Source of the DNA: Sphingomonadales bacterium
Lineage (GTDB): Bacteria; Pseudomonadota; Alphaproteobacteria; Sphingomonadales; Sphingomonadaceae
Length of the DNA stretch: 64,000 bases
Assembly (NCBI GenBank): GCA_016704425.1
Contig: JADJAC010000011.1
Coordinates: forward strand, 62,001-126,000
Direction of reading: 5' to 3'
The position numbers were made by a program, and so were the translations under genes. The notes under the pieces are model-generated. The model did not search any database, was not told the origin of the DNA, and saw only the letters and a list, made by a program, of their open reading frames with translations. Positions 7,967 to 16,948 of the stretch are shown here, piece after piece. Positions within the stretch are counted from its first letter, which is position 1, and every line of letters begins with the position of its first letter.

Positions 7967-9838
7967 TCAGGCTGACACGCCTTCGAGCGCGGCGGACGCT
8001 TCCAGCCAGCATGCTTCTGCGGCCGCGAGCTTTTTCTCGATGTCCGCGCGGCGAACCATGAGATCGGTCATTGTCAAGTTGCGCTCTTCCGGCCCTGCGG
8101 TGTCGGGGTCAAACATGGCCCGTTCGATCCTGGATCGGTGTGCTGTCAGGGAGTTCATTTCCTTTTCTGCGCGTGCGATCTCGGCACGCAGAGTCTTGCT
8201 CTGCTCGCGCGCGGCGGCAGCGGCCTTTCGGTCTTCCTTCTTGTTGGATTTTACGGGTTCCGGCCCTTTCGGCTGGTTCTTGCCGAGGATCATGTCTGTG
8301 TAATCATCAAGGCTGCCGCCAAACTCCTCGGCACGGCCGCCGTCGACAAGAACAAGGCGGTCGGCAACAAGTTCGATCATGTGCCGATCATGGCTGACTA
8401 TCACGACCGCACCATCATAGGCATTGAGCGCCTGCACCAGCGCTTCGCGGGCATCGACATCAAGATGGTTGGTCGGCTCGTCCAGGATCAGCATGTGCGG
8501 CGCATCGCGCGTGATGAGCGCGAGCGCCAACCGGGCGCGCTCACCGCCGGAAAGCTTCGCCACTTCGGTTGTTGCTTTGGCGCCGGAAAAGCCGAACCGG
8601 CCCAACTGCCCACGCACAGCGCCCGGCGTCGCGCCCTTCATCTGCCGCGTCATGTGCTCAAGCGGTGTGTCCGCGCCATCAAGTTCCTCAACCTGATACT
8701 GGGTGAAATAGCCGACCCGCATTTTCCCCGAGGCGTTGATCGCGCCCTCCATCGTAGGCAATTGTGCAGCGAGCAGCCGGGCCAAGGTCGTCTTGCCATT
8801 GCCGTTGCGGCCGAGCAACGCGATCCGGTCATCCGGGTCCAACCGCAGGTTCAGGCGCTCCAGGATCGGTTTTCCGGGCACATAGCCGACACTTGCCATG
8901 TCCAGCGTCACCAAGGGCGGCTTCAGTTCGTCAGGGCTCGGGAAGTCGAAACTGAGCGACGGGTCCTCGATCATCGCCATCACGGGCTGCATTCTTGCAA
9001 GTGCCTTTGCCCGCGATTGCGCCTGCTTTGCTGTTGAGGCGCGCGCGCTGTTGCGGGCAATATAGTCCTGCAACTTGGCGCGCTGTGCATCCTGCGCCGC
9101 CTTGGCCGCCGCAAGCTGGGCTGCCCGCTCGGCGCGCTGGCGCTCGAAACTGTCGTACCCCCCGGCATAGAGCGTTGTCTGTCCACCCTCGAGATGCAGG
9201 ATGTTGTCCACGACATTGTTGAGCAGGTCGCGCTCGTGGCTGATGACGACCATCATTGCCGGATAGGATTTCAGGAAACTTTCCAGCCACAAAGTCGCTT
9301 CAAGGTCCAGATGGTTCGACGGTTCGTCAAGCAGCAGCAGATCGGGCTCGGAAAAGAGCAGGGCCGCAAGCGCAACGCGCATTTTCCAACCGCCCGAAAA
9401 GCTGTCGAGCGGACGGGCCTGCATATCCTCATCGAACCCAAGCCCGACCAGAATGCGCGAGGCGCGCGCTGGCGCGGTGTATGCATCAATTGCGATCAGT
9501 CGTTCGTGGATTTCCCCGAGCCTTTCGGGATCGTGGCATGTCTCGCTGTCATGAAGCAGGGCGGCCCGTTCCGTGTCGGCAGCGAGAACGGTTTCGAACG
9601 GTGTCGCATCGCCCGCGGGCGCTTCCTGCGCGATATAGCCGATCCGTGTCTTGCGCGGCATTTCGATCGAACCGTCATCCGGTTCAAGCTGACCGATCAT
9701 CACTTTCATCAGGGTCGACTTGCCCGCGCCGTTGCGGCCGATCAGCCCGACACGGCTTTTCGGCGGCAAGGACGCTGTCGCGCGATCAAGGATGGTGCGC
9801 CCGCCAAGGCGCACGGTGATACCGTTCAGATTGAGCAT
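7967..9838 (-). CDS. ABC-F family ATPase (YheS/Uup-like), ribosome-associated
   Basis: The 623-residue soluble protein has two ATP-binding cassettes in tandem and no membrane domain, the ABC-F layout. Cassette 1 shows GRNGAGKST (near residue 34), FSGGWKMRVALAALL and LLLLDEPSNHLDL. Cassette 2 shows GRNGNGKTTLARLL, LSGGERARLALALI and MLILDEPTNHLDVD. An alanine- and arginine-rich linker of about 80 residues between the cassettes fits the P-site tRNA-interaction motif, and a charged coiled coil forms the C-terminus. Such proteins act on stalled ribosomes. Which ABC-F subgroup it belongs to (YheS or Uup) cannot be settled by eye. Confidence 0.92.
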   Translation of the reverse strand: MLNLNGITVRLGGRTILDRATASLPPKSRVGLIGRNGAGKSTLMKVMIGQLEPDDGSIEMPRKTRIGYIAQEAPAGDATPFETVLAADTERAALLHDSETCHDPERLGEIHERLIAIDAYTAPARASRILVGLGFDEDMQARPLDSFSGGWKMRVALAALLFSEPDLLLLDEPSNHLDLEATLWLESFLKSYPAMMVVISHERDLLNNVVDNILHLEGGQTTLYAGGYDSFERQRAERAAQLAAAKAAQDAQRAKLQDYIARNSARASTAKQAQSRAKALARMQPVMAMIEDPSLSFDFPSPDELKPPLVTLDMASVGYVPGKPILERLNLRLDPDDRIALLGRNGNGKTTLARLLAAQLPTMEGAINASGKMRVGYFTQYQVEELDGADTPLEHMTRQMKGATPGAVRGQLGRFGFSGAKATTEVAKLSGGERARLALALITRDAPHMLILDEPTNHLDVDAREALVQALNAYDGAVVIVSHDRHMIELVADRLVLVDGGRAEEFGGSLDDYTDMILGKNQPKGPEPVKSNKKEDRKAAAAAREQSKTLRAEIARAEKEMNSLTAHRSRIERAMFDPDTAGPEERNLTMTDLMVRRADIEKKLAAAEACWLEASAALEGVSA

Positions 9839-9884
9839 GGCGGCGCCCCTAGCATGGAATGGCCCGACGGGCCAGCGTGCCGGA

Positions 9885-10343
9885 TCAAAGCGCCGCGGAG
9901 CGCTTCAATCTGACCACAGCCTCGTCAAGGGACGACAGAAAGCGCGAACGATCCGACTTGGAAAAGGGCGGAGGGCCGCCAATCGCATCGCCATTCGCCC
10001 GCAGATCTGCCATGATCGCGCGCGTTGCAATGGCATTGCCGATGGAGCCGCCGGTAAAGGGTTTCCCACTGGGCGCGATGACCGTTGCGCCAGCCTTGAG
10101 GCATCGGTCGGCAAGCAGGATGTCCCCTGTGACCACGATGACGCCGCCATGTGCCCGCTCGGCGATCCAGTCATCAGCGGCATCAAAGGAAGAGCCAACC
10201 AGCGACCGGGCAATCAGCGGATGTTCCGGCACACGGATCGGGCTGTTGCTGACAATCGTGACCGGAATCTCATGCCTGAAGGCAACCTTGTAGATTTCGT
10301 CCTTAACCGGGCAGGCATCCGCATCCACAAGGATGGCAGGCAT
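9885..10343 (-). CDS. UPF0178 (YaiI/YqxD) family protein
   Basis: The 152-residue protein begins MPAILVDADACPVKDEIYKV, the acidic DADACPVK motif of the YaiI/YqxD family, which has a NYN/PIN-like nuclease-type fold. VVTGDILLADRCL and PSGKPFTGGSIGNAIATRA complete the family signature. No function has been established for the family, and a nuclease role is only inferred from the fold. It ends 46 bases before the ABC-F gene start and follows the ferredoxin gene by 9 bases, so it may be co-transcribed with it. Confidence 0.88.
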   Translation of the reverse strand: MPAILVDADACPVKDEIYKVAFRHEIPVTIVSNSPIRVPEHPLIARSLVGSSFDAADDWIAERAHGGVIVVTGDILLADRCLKAGATVIAPSGKPFTGGSIGNAIATRAIMADLRANGDAIGGPPPFSKSDRSRFLSSLDEAVVRLKRSAAL

Positions 10344-10352
10344 ATCGAAGAC

Positions 10353-10670
10353 CTAGTCTTCGTCCGCGATCGTGACCTTGAGACCGTCAAGCGCATCGCT
10401 GAATGCAAGCTGGCACGAAAGCCGCGAACTTTCATTGCGGTGATCCGAACTTTCAAGAAGGTCGTTTTCATCTTCGCCCATCGGCTCGATCTTGTCGGCA
10501 AAGGCTGGATCGACATGGACATGGCAGGTCGCGCAGGAGCAGCAGCCGCCGCATAGCGCAAGCAATTCGTCAAAGCCGGCATCGCGGATGATTTCCATGA
10601 CCGAAAGGCCCGGCTGCGCTTCAACTTCGTGTTCGGTGCCGTCGCGTGTGGTGACGATCAGTTTTGCCAT
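10353..10670 (-). CDS. 2Fe-2S ferredoxin (adrenodoxin/putidaredoxin type)
   Basis: The 105-residue electron carrier has cluster-binding cysteines at C40, C46 and C49 in LCGGCCSCATCHVHV, with the fourth in SRLSCQLAF near residue 85. This is the CX5CX2C...C pattern of adrenodoxin-type ferredoxins used by cytochrome P450s or Isc assembly. No P450, reductase or isc gene is adjacent, so its partner is unknown. An extra cysteine (C43/C44) lies in the binding loop. Divergent to the glycosylase gene, with 70 bases between the start codons. Confidence 0.92.
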   Translation of the reverse strand: MAKLIVTTRDGTEHEVEAQPGLSVMEIIRDAGFDELLALCGGCCSCATCHVHVDPAFADKIEPMGEDENDLLESSDHRNESSRLSCQLAFSDALDGLKVTIADED

Positions 10671-10740
10671 TTGCTCTGTCCCTGCATGTTCGGTTAGCGG
10701 TAGTCCGCGCGCTCGCTAAAGGCAAAATAGGGATTCGACA

Positions 10741-11358
10741 ATGGGGTTATCTGCGGAGCAACTCAAGGTATCGCTTGACGCGCTCTCGAAAATCGAACCG
10801 CGTTTTGCTGTTGCGCTGTCTCAGGTCGGCTATCCCGAGCCTCGCGTCAGGGCGCGCGGGTATGAAACGCTTCTGCGCACGATCGTTGGCCAACAGGTGA
10901 GTTTTCAGGCGGCAGCCGCCGTCTGGGCAAAGCTGGAAGCGGCAAGAGGAGACATGACCGATCCGCATGCCGTCATCGATGCGTCGTTCGATGACTTGCG
11001 CGCTTGCGGACTTTCGCGACAGAAGCAAGGTTATGCAAGGAGCCTTGCGGAACTCGTCAAATCAGGCGCTCTCGATCTTCACAACCTCCCCTCGGATGAC
11101 GAAGAAGCGATTGCACGCCTCACGCAAGTAAAGGGTATTGGTCGATGGTCGGCCGAAATCTACCTGCTCTTTGCAGAAGGGCGACCGGATATCTGGCCAG
11201 CGGGTGACCTTGCCGTGCAGATCGACGTCGGCCAGATCATGGGCCTGCCCGAGCGGCCTGGCGAGCGTCAGGTGCGAGAGATTGGCGAAGCTTGGCGTCC
11301 ACACCGTGGTGCGGCTGCCGTCTTTGCCTGGCATCACTATAAAACACCCGGGATCTAG
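10741..11358 (+). CDS. DNA-3-methyladenine glycosylase, AlkA-like (HhH-GPD superfamily)
   Basis: This base-excision repair enzyme removes alkylated purines. The 205-residue protein shows the HhH-GPD layout: LLRTIVGQQVSFQAA near residue 45, the helix-hairpin-helix LTQVKGIGRWSAEIYLLF (about 130-147) and the catalytic aspartate in WPAGDLAVQ about 155. It lacks the N-terminal domain of E. coli AlkA and so is the short Mag/AlkA type. The stop codon shares a CTAG tetranucleotide with the stop of the convergent neighbour. Confidence 0.9.
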   Translation: MGLSAEQLKVSLDALSKIEPRFAVALSQVGYPEPRVRARGYETLLRTIVGQQVSFQAAAAVWAKLEAARGDMTDPHAVIDASFDDLRACGLSRQKQGYARSLAELVKSGALDLHNLPSDDEEAIARLTQVKGIGRWSAEIYLLFAEGRPDIWPAGDLAVQIDVGQIMGLPERPGERQVREIGEAWRPHRGAAAVFAWHHYKTPGI

Positions 11359-12233
11359 AAGGTTTCCACTGGCATCGGAGTGACCCTGGCAGCCTCGACG
11401 GGCGTTGGTGGTTTGGGGCGCTCTTCTGACGTAATCGCGGCGGCTTCAAGCAGGTCAAGCGCGCGATGTGATTCGACATGGCGGCGCGCCATCGCCATCC
11501 AGTGCGCTGCCTTGTTCCGATTTGGAAGGCGGGCAATTTCGGAAAGTGCAAGATCGACGCGACCATCCTCGATCAGCTGCGATGCCCGGTCGATGCGGGA
11601 TTGCGGATCGGCGGGCACAGTTCCGGCCTGCCGGACGACAAATACGCCAGCCAGTCCATGCTTGAATTCTGACCACCAATCCTCGTCCGGGCCGTTGTCG
11701 GCCAGTGCAGGCGCAATTGACGCGAGGCTGGCTTGCAACTGCTCCAGCGTCACGGGTTGCCTTGCTGCTGCGATAATCGAAGCGACTGCTCTTGGCTGGG
11801 TGGACCCGAAACGCTGGGTCAGGAGCGCCTCGACATAGCCGAGCCCGATACCTCGATCGATGGCGCGGCGTGCTGCAAAAGAGACCAGCAAGGCCTCCGC
11901 ACGCGCGGAGCTTCCGGTGCCGACTGCTGTGCCCGCCGCTTCGATCCGGGCCATGCGCGCTTCCACATCGGCAATGCGTGCAGACAGGTCGGGAGTGGAA
12001 ACGGATGGTGCCGGGATCGGCAAGATCTTGGAACCCGGCAGGCCAGCGAGGGCAGGCATTTTTTCCGCCGGCACCGTTCCGAACAGCCATTGGCGCGCAC
12101 CGTCCCAGCGGGAAAGGCCCCAGCCCATAGCACCAATTCCGGCAAGAAAGGCGATACCGAACACTATGAGGAGCGACTTCAACGATCGCGGCTTGTGTCG
12201 CCCGGCCGCACCAGCGCGTGCTTCGAATTCCAT
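11355..12233 (-). CDS. Short mitofilin (Mic60)-like membrane protein next to hemD
   Basis: The 292-residue protein has a basic N-terminus, one membrane helix (about 19-41) and a short helical stretch (ARIADVEARMARIEAA). The helical C-terminal half contains GRVDLALSEIARLPN and AAHWMAMARRHVESHRALD, resembling the mitofilin signature domain. Alphaproteobacterial Mic60, ancestor of the mitochondrial cristae protein, is commonly encoded beside haem genes as here. The coiled coil is much shorter than in mitochondrial Mic60. I chose the start MEFEARAG, just after hemD and with GGAACGG upstream; a start 20 codons earlier would overlap hemD. Confidence 0.7.
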   Translation of the reverse strand: MEFEARAGAAGRHKPRSLKSLLIVFGIAFLAGIGAMGWGLSRWDGARQWLFGTVPAEKMPALAGLPGSKILPIPAPSVSTPDLSARIADVEARMARIEAAGTAVGTGSSARAEALLVSFAARRAIDRGIGLGYVEALLTQRFGSTQPRAVASIIAAARQPVTLEQLQASLASIAPALADNGPDEDWWSEFKHGLAGVFVVRQAGTVPADPQSRIDRASQLIEDGRVDLALSEIARLPNRNKAAHWMAMARRHVESHRALDLLEAAAITSEERPKPPTPVEAARVTPMPVETF

Positions 12234-12252
12234 CAACCAGTTCCGTTCCGTT

Positions 12253-12927
12253 TTAGCGGCACAAGCGCGCAGCCGCTTCCAAAATTGCTTCATCGCGCGG
12301 TTGGGATGCAATCGCAACCACTTCCCAGCCTTGTCCTGCCGCCCCGGCAGCATTGGCGCTGATGGCAACAAGGGCAATGTGCGCGCGAGACTCCGGCTCC
12401 ACCAATTCGGCAAGGCGCACGGCCGCAAGGGGTGAGTGCACCATTGCCACCGGGCCCTCAGCGAGCGCACTCCGAAAGGTTTCCGGCGGCTCGATGGCCT
12501 CCGACGCATAAACGATGCAGCGGTCGATCACGATACCATAGGGATCGAATGAGCGCACGTCCTTGCCGCAAAAATGCAGCAACCGATGAAGACCCAGGGT
12601 GGCGATCTTGCCCATGAGGCGCGTGACATCGCTTTCGCCTACGACGACAGAGTGAAAACCTGCGTCGCGCGCCAGCCTTGCAGTGGTGCCGCCTACGGCA
12701 AAGGCGGGCAGATGGAGATAACGCGCCAATTCCGGCCCTGCCGTCCGCAGCGCACTCGCACTTGTCAGCAGGACGCCGACATAGGGAGCTGGGTCCGGAG
12801 GCGACCATGGCACCGGCCGGACCTCGAAAAGCGGTATGCAGCGTGTATCGAGCTCAAACGCTCTTGCCCGGGCCGCAGTTTCTGCATTGCCGGGCTCGGG
12901 ACGAATAATGAGAAGCGGCCGGATCAT
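12253..12927 (-). CDS. hemD: Uroporphyrinogen-III synthase
   Basis: HemD closes hydroxymethylbilane to uroporphyrinogen III in haem and corrinoid synthesis. The 224-residue protein begins MIRPLLIIRPEPGN. It contains GVLLTSASALR and FAVGGTTARLARDAGF in the first lobe and LLHFCGKDVRS, VMVHSPLAAVRL-like (VAMVHSPLAAVRL) and QPRDEAILEAA near the end, as in this weakly conserved two-lobed family. The start overlaps the hemC stop in ATGA. A longer open frame upstream lies inside hemC and is rejected. Confidence 0.9.
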   Translation of the reverse strand: MIRPLLIIRPEPGNAETAARARAFELDTRCIPLFEVRPVPWSPPDPAPYVGVLLTSASALRTAGPELARYLHLPAFAVGGTTARLARDAGFHSVVVGESDVTRLMGKIATLGLHRLLHFCGKDVRSFDPYGIVIDRCIVYASEAIEPPETFRSALAEGPVAMVHSPLAAVRLAELVEPESRAHIALVAISANAAGAAGQGWEVVAIASQPRDEAILEAAARLCR

Positions 12928-13847
12928 GACGAAAAAACCGCGCGAATCGCGGAGTCGGCGCGGGCCATCATGGCGATGCCAAGTTCGTAGGGAGCCGCGT
13001 TGCCGACGATGAATTCCGCTGTGCCCCTCTCCACCTGGCCGCCATCGGCAGAATAGATTTCGGCATTCAGGCAGATCTTGCCGCCATCCATGATTGCGAG
13101 GGCTGCAACGGGTGAACGACAGTCGCCCGACAGTCCGGCCAGCAGTGCGCGCTCTGCCATGACGCAAGCAAAGGTTGCCTGGTGGTTGATTGCAGCCAGC
13201 CAGCTTCCTACGCGCGCATTGTCCGAAAGCGTCTCGATCCCGACTGCTCCCTGGGCGGGGGCTGGGAGGAGCAAGTGGGTTGGGAGGCAGGTGCCCGTTT
13301 CATGCATTCCCAGACGTTCCAGTCCGGCCGATGCCAGCAGTGTTGCATCGACCTCGCCACCGGCGAGCTTCGAGAGGCGGGTCTGGACATTTCCACGGAG
13401 TAAAATCACCCGTAAATCAGGTCGCAACCGAAGGACCTGAGCTCGTCGTCGCGGGGCGCTGGTGCCGAATGCAGCCCCGTGCGGCAGGGCATCGAAGCTT
13501 GCCGCCCCGACCAGCCGGTCCCGCACATCGGCGCGTGGCAGCATGGCCGCGATCGCCAGCTTCGACGACCGTTCGGTCTCCACATCCTTCATTGAATGGA
13601 CAGCAAAATCGATGTCGCCGGAGAGCAGTGCCGCATCGAGTTCCTTCGTCCAGAGCGCCTTGCCGCCGACTTCGGCCAGCGCCCGGTCCTGAATCCGGTC
13701 GCCTGTTGCAACGGTCGGCATGATCTCAACGGCTTCGTCACTCCAGCCATGAGCGACAATCAAGGCGTCGCGCACCATGTGCGCCTGAGCCAGCGCAAGC
13801 GGTGAGGCGCGGGTTCCGAGGCGCAGTGGTCTGTCCGGGTTGGCCAT
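12924..13847 (-). CDS. hemC: Porphobilinogen deaminase (hydroxymethylbilane synthase)
   Basis: HemC joins four porphobilinogens into hydroxymethylbilane. The 307-residue protein shows RLGTRASPLALAQA at the start, DFAVHSMKDVE near residue 80, GTSAPRRRAQ near 128, RGNVQTRL near 151 and the dipyrromethane-cofactor cysteine C243 in LSGDCRSPVA. It is divergent from tsaD with about 40 bases between starts, and heads the hemC-hemD-mitofilin-like operon. Confidence 0.96.
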   Translation of the reverse strand: MANPDRPLRLGTRASPLALAQAHMVRDALIVAHGWSDEAVEIMPTVATGDRIQDRALAEVGGKALWTKELDAALLSGDIDFAVHSMKDVETERSSKLAIAAMLPRADVRDRLVGAASFDALPHGAAFGTSAPRRRAQVLRLRPDLRVILLRGNVQTRLSKLAGGEVDATLLASAGLERLGMHETGTCLPTHLLLPAPAQGAVGIETLSDNARVGSWLAAINHQATFACVMAERALLAGLSGDCRSPVAALAIMDGGKICLNAEIYSADGGQVERGTAEFIVGNAAPYELGIAMMARADSAIRAVFSS

Positions 13848-13888
13848 CGTGGCTTGTGCTAGCGCCCCGCGGGATTAGAGGGAAGCCC

Positions 13889-14923
13889 ATGACCATCATT
13901 CTGGGAATAGAATCAAGCTGCGATGAGACAGCCGCCGCGCTCGTCACGAGTGACCGAATGGTGCTTTCCCACAGGCTTGCCGGGCAGGAGGCCGAGCATC
14001 GGCCCTTTGGCGGAGTCGTGCCTGAGATCGCTGCGAGAGCGCATGTCGAAGCTCTTGCGCCACTGATAGAGGGCGCGCTTGCTGACGCTGGAATGCGGCT
14101 GGCTGATGTCGATGCGATTGCGGCTACTGCCGGACCCGGCTTGATAGGCGGCGTGATGGTCGGACTGGTAACGGCAAAGGCATTGTGCCATGCGGCGTCA
14201 AAACCGCTGATTGCCGTCAATCATCTTGAAGGTCATGCGCTTTCGCCGCGACTCGCCGACCCGGCGCTTCGCTATCCCTATCTGCTTTTGCTTGTTTCAG
14301 GCGGCCATTGCCAATTGCTGCTGGTTTCGGGTGTCGGCCAGCACCAGCGGCTGGCAACGACGATCGACGATGCCGCCGGCGAAGCTTTCGACAAGACGGC
14401 CAAGCTGCTTGGGCTTGGATTTCCCGGTGGCCCGGCGGTGGAGGCCGCCGCAGCGGTCGGGAATGCTGGCGCTGTCCCGCTGCCGCGTCCGTTGCTTGGC
14501 AGCATCGAGCCCCATTTTTCCTTTGCCGGACTCAAGAGCGCAGTGCTGCGCGCGCGCGACTCGGGCTTGCATTCTGCGCAAGACATTGCTGCATCGTTCC
14601 AGCAGGCCGTTGTCGACTGCTTGATTGACCGGACCCAACGCGCACTTGAGCTTGCCCCGGAAGCCACAGCCTTGGTTGTCGCAGGCGGGGTCGCTGCAAA
14701 CGGGGCAATCCGGGCCGCGCTCGAGGCGCTGGCCAGTGCCAATGGCTTGCCTTTTGTCGCGCCGCCGCAATGGCTTTGCACGGACAATGCAGCCATGATC
14801 GGATGGGCAGGCGTGGAACGTTTTGAAGCGGGGCTCTTCGACGGGCTCGATTTTGAAGCGCGACCGCGCTGGCCGCTCGACCCGCTTGCGGAAAAAGTGC
14901 GTGGTGCAGGAGTGAAAGCATGA
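13889..14923 (+). CDS. tsaD: tRNA N6-adenosine threonylcarbamoyltransferase
   Basis: TsaD (YgjD/Gcp) transfers threonylcarbamoyl to A37 of ANN-decoding tRNAs together with TsaB, encoded at 37545-38147 in this window. The 344-residue ASKHA-fold protein begins MTIILGIESSCDETAAAL and shows the metal-binding histidines in VNHLEGH and LLLVSGGHCQLLLV, DDAAGEAFDKTAKLLGLGFPGG, and VVAGGVAANGAIRAAL. The start was taken at this motif, since 29 upstream codons in frame overlap hemC. It overlaps gpsA by ATGA. Confidence 0.96.
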   Translation: MTIILGIESSCDETAAALVTSDRMVLSHRLAGQEAEHRPFGGVVPEIAARAHVEALAPLIEGALADAGMRLADVDAIAATAGPGLIGGVMVGLVTAKALCHAASKPLIAVNHLEGHALSPRLADPALRYPYLLLLVSGGHCQLLLVSGVGQHQRLATTIDDAAGEAFDKTAKLLGLGFPGGPAVEAAAAVGNAGAVPLPRPLLGSIEPHFSFAGLKSAVLRARDSGLHSAQDIAASFQQAVVDCLIDRTQRALELAPEATALVVAGGVAANGAIRAALEALASANGLPFVAPPQWLCTDNAAMIGWAGVERFEAGLFDGLDFEARPRWPLDPLAEKVRGAGVKA

Positions 14924-15897
14924 ATGTCGGTGTGATCGGAGCCGGGGCATGGGGGACGGCACTGGCCCAGGTGCTTGCCGGAGACGGTCGGCCGGTTGCG
15001 CTTTGGGCTCGCGAAGCGGACGTGGTCGCGTCCATCAATGACGCGCATGTGAACACGACCTTTCTTCCCGACACTCCCCTTGATCCCGCGATTCGGGCAA
15101 CGGATTCGCTCGCTGCACTCTCGGATTGCGAGGCGCTGCTTCTGGTCACACCTGCCCAGCACCTCCGGGCGATTCTTGCCGAATTGCAACCCGGCGCCCG
15201 ACCTCTCGTCCTTTGCGCGAAAGGCATTGAAGCAGGAACGATGCAACTCATGTCCGAGGTTGCACGGCACGTGTGTCCCGAGGCACCGGTGGCAGTGCTC
15301 TCCGGACCGACGTTCGCGCATGAGGTCGCTCGCGGCTTGCCGACAGCAGTTACGCTCGCCTGCGAAGACGATGACCTTGGCCGCGCGCTCGCCCAACGTC
15401 TCGCCTGCGGCTCTTTCAGGCCCTATTTGTCCGATGACGTGATTGGCGCCGAAATCGGCGGTGCGGTCAAGAATGTCCTCGCCATCGCCTGCGGTGTGGT
15501 TGAAGGTTTGGGGCTTGGCCAGAACGCACGCGCGGCACTGATTGCCCGCGGTTTCGCTGAAATGACGCGCTTTGGCCTCGCCAAAGGTGCGCGCGCGGAA
15601 ACGCTCGCCGGTCTTTCGGGACTGGGTGACCTGGTTCTGACCTGCTCGTCGATGGCTTCGCGAAACTTCTCGCTGGGCAAGGGACTGGGTGAGGGGAATA
15701 GCGCCGCTTCCGTGCTGGCGGGTAGCCGAACCGTCGCCGAAGGTGCTTTTACGGCCCCTGTCCTGCAAGAGGCTGCCCGGACATTGGCTGTCGAAATGCC
15801 GGTTGTCGATGCGGTCTGTGCTTTGCTCGAAGGCGCAGTTCCGGTGAGTGAGGTCGTGAGTGGCTTGCTCGCCCGACCGTTGCGCACCGAAGCCTGA
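14920..15897 (+). CDS. gpsA: NAD(P)-dependent glycerol-3-phosphate dehydrogenase
   Basis: GpsA reduces dihydroxyacetone phosphate to sn-glycerol 3-phosphate for phospholipid synthesis. The 325-residue protein has the dinucleotide-binding motif GVIGAGAWGTALAQ at the N-terminus, LCAKGIE near residue 88, VLSGPTFAHEVARG near 125 and the catalytic-lysine segment AEIGGAVKNVLAIACG near 185. It is translationally coupled to tsaD (ATGA), a pairing common in alphaproteobacteria. No clear terminator follows, although a TGTTGC/GCAACA hairpin without a U-run lies at about 15926-15943. Confidence 0.96.
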   Translation: MNVGVIGAGAWGTALAQVLAGDGRPVALWAREADVVASINDAHVNTTFLPDTPLDPAIRATDSLAALSDCEALLLVTPAQHLRAILAELQPGARPLVLCAKGIEAGTMQLMSEVARHVCPEAPVAVLSGPTFAHEVARGLPTAVTLACEDDDLGRALAQRLACGSFRPYLSDDVIGAEIGGAVKNVLAIACGVVEGLGLGQNARAALIARGFAEMTRFGLAKGARAETLAGLSGLGDLVLTCSSMASRNFSLGKGLGEGNSAASVLAGSRTVAEGAFTAPVLQEAARTLAVEMPVVDAVCALLEGAVPVSEVVSGLLARPLRTEA

Positions 15898-16124
15898 GGC
15901 CGAGCCGACGCCATGCGGATCGGATGTTGCGCATTGGCAACAGTCTGAGCCTGACTCGCGTTTGACGACGTTTTTTTGTTGTGCGCTGCAATATTTTTCG
16001 CCAGACCCGTCTCGTCGCTGTCATTGCGGCCCCATCAGCTGTTCCGAAAATCGGCTCAGCTTGATCGAGAGGCCAACAACAGCAACGCAGGTGGGACGAC
16101 GCAACCAACCCAAAGGGGAATCTC

Positions 16125-16880
16125 ATGCGCACGTCCTTCGGCCCGCTTCTGGGCCTCGCACTTACCATCGTTTCCACACCTGCATTGGCGCAGGAAGAGG
16201 AAGCTCCTGCCGTCACCGTTACGGGCGGAGCAACTGTCGTCAGCGATTACCGCTTCCGCGGTATTTCGCAGACCGACAAGAATTTTGCTGTCCAGGGAAC
16301 TTTTACAGTCGCTCACAAATCAGGCTTTTACGCCACGGTCTGGGGAAGCACGGTTGACGAATATGTCGCAGCTGGTGGCGATCAGGAGATCGATCTGATC
16401 GCCGGCTTCAAGAAGACCTTTGGCGGTACGACCGTCGATGTCGGCGTTCTCTATTACTACTATCCGGGTGCCGAGCAGATCATTCCCGGCTACAGCAGTG
16501 ACTTCTTCGAGCCCTATATTGGCGTTTCGCACACCTTTGGCCCGGTCACGGGCAAAGTGAGTGCTGCTTATGCGCCGAAGTCAGCCGCGCTTTCGATCGG
16601 CACGGGCAAGGAGGACAATCTCTATGTTGCCTTCGATCTTTCGGGCGGAATTCCGAACACGCCCGTTTCGCTGTCGGCCCATCTTGGTCACAGCTATGGC
16701 CCAAGCTTTCTGACCATTGGCAAGGGTTATACCGACTGGAACGTCGGTGCGACCTACACCTGGAAGAACCTGATCTTCGGCGTCTCCTATGTCGATACAA
16801 ACAAGGCGCTGCTCGGTCCGATCAGCGGCAAGAATATCAGCAAAGGCGGCATCGTCGGCTCGGTGGGCGTGGCGTTCTAA
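16125..16880 (+). CDS. TorF family putative outer-membrane porin
   Basis: The 251-residue protein has a signal peptide (MRTSFGPLLGLALTIVSTPALAQ, cleavage after ALA). The mature part consists of short amphipathic beta strands rich in Tyr, Gly and Phe and ends with a C-terminal phenylalanine (GSVGVAF), as outer-membrane barrels do. VVSDYRFRGISQTDKNFAVQG is the start of the TorF (TIGR02001) family found in alphaproteobacteria; its substrate is unknown. A long AT-richer leader of 227 bases, with TTGACG at 15962 and TGCAATAT about 19 bases later, may hold its promoter. It is monocistronic with a strong terminator. Confidence 0.85.
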   Translation: MRTSFGPLLGLALTIVSTPALAQEEEAPAVTVTGGATVVSDYRFRGISQTDKNFAVQGTFTVAHKSGFYATVWGSTVDEYVAAGGDQEIDLIAGFKKTFGGTTVDVGVLYYYYPGAEQIIPGYSSDFFEPYIGVSHTFGPVTGKVSAAYAPKSAALSIGTGKEDNLYVAFDLSGGIPNTPVSLSAHLGHSYGPSFLTIGKGYTDWNVGATYTWKNLIFGVSYVDTNKALLGPISGKNISKGGIVGSVGVAF

Positions 16881-16912
16881 CGACCAAGCACGTCACATTT
16901 TACCGGGAAAAC

Positions 16913-16943
16913 GCCGGGGCAGCATCGCTGCTCCGGCTTTTTT
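16913..16943 (+). terminator. Rho-independent terminator of the TorF gene
   Basis: An 11-bp stem (GCCGGGGCAGC / GCTGCTCCGGC, one G-U pair) with a three-base ATC loop is followed at once by six T. It begins 33 bases after the TorF stop and lies before the convergent DUF3035 lipoprotein gene. Confidence 0.92.
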
Positions 16944-16948
16944 CGGCA

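Noticed and set aside
14278..15768. 496-codon minus-strand open frame
   Set aside because: It is antisense to tsaD and gpsA and has no family-like features.
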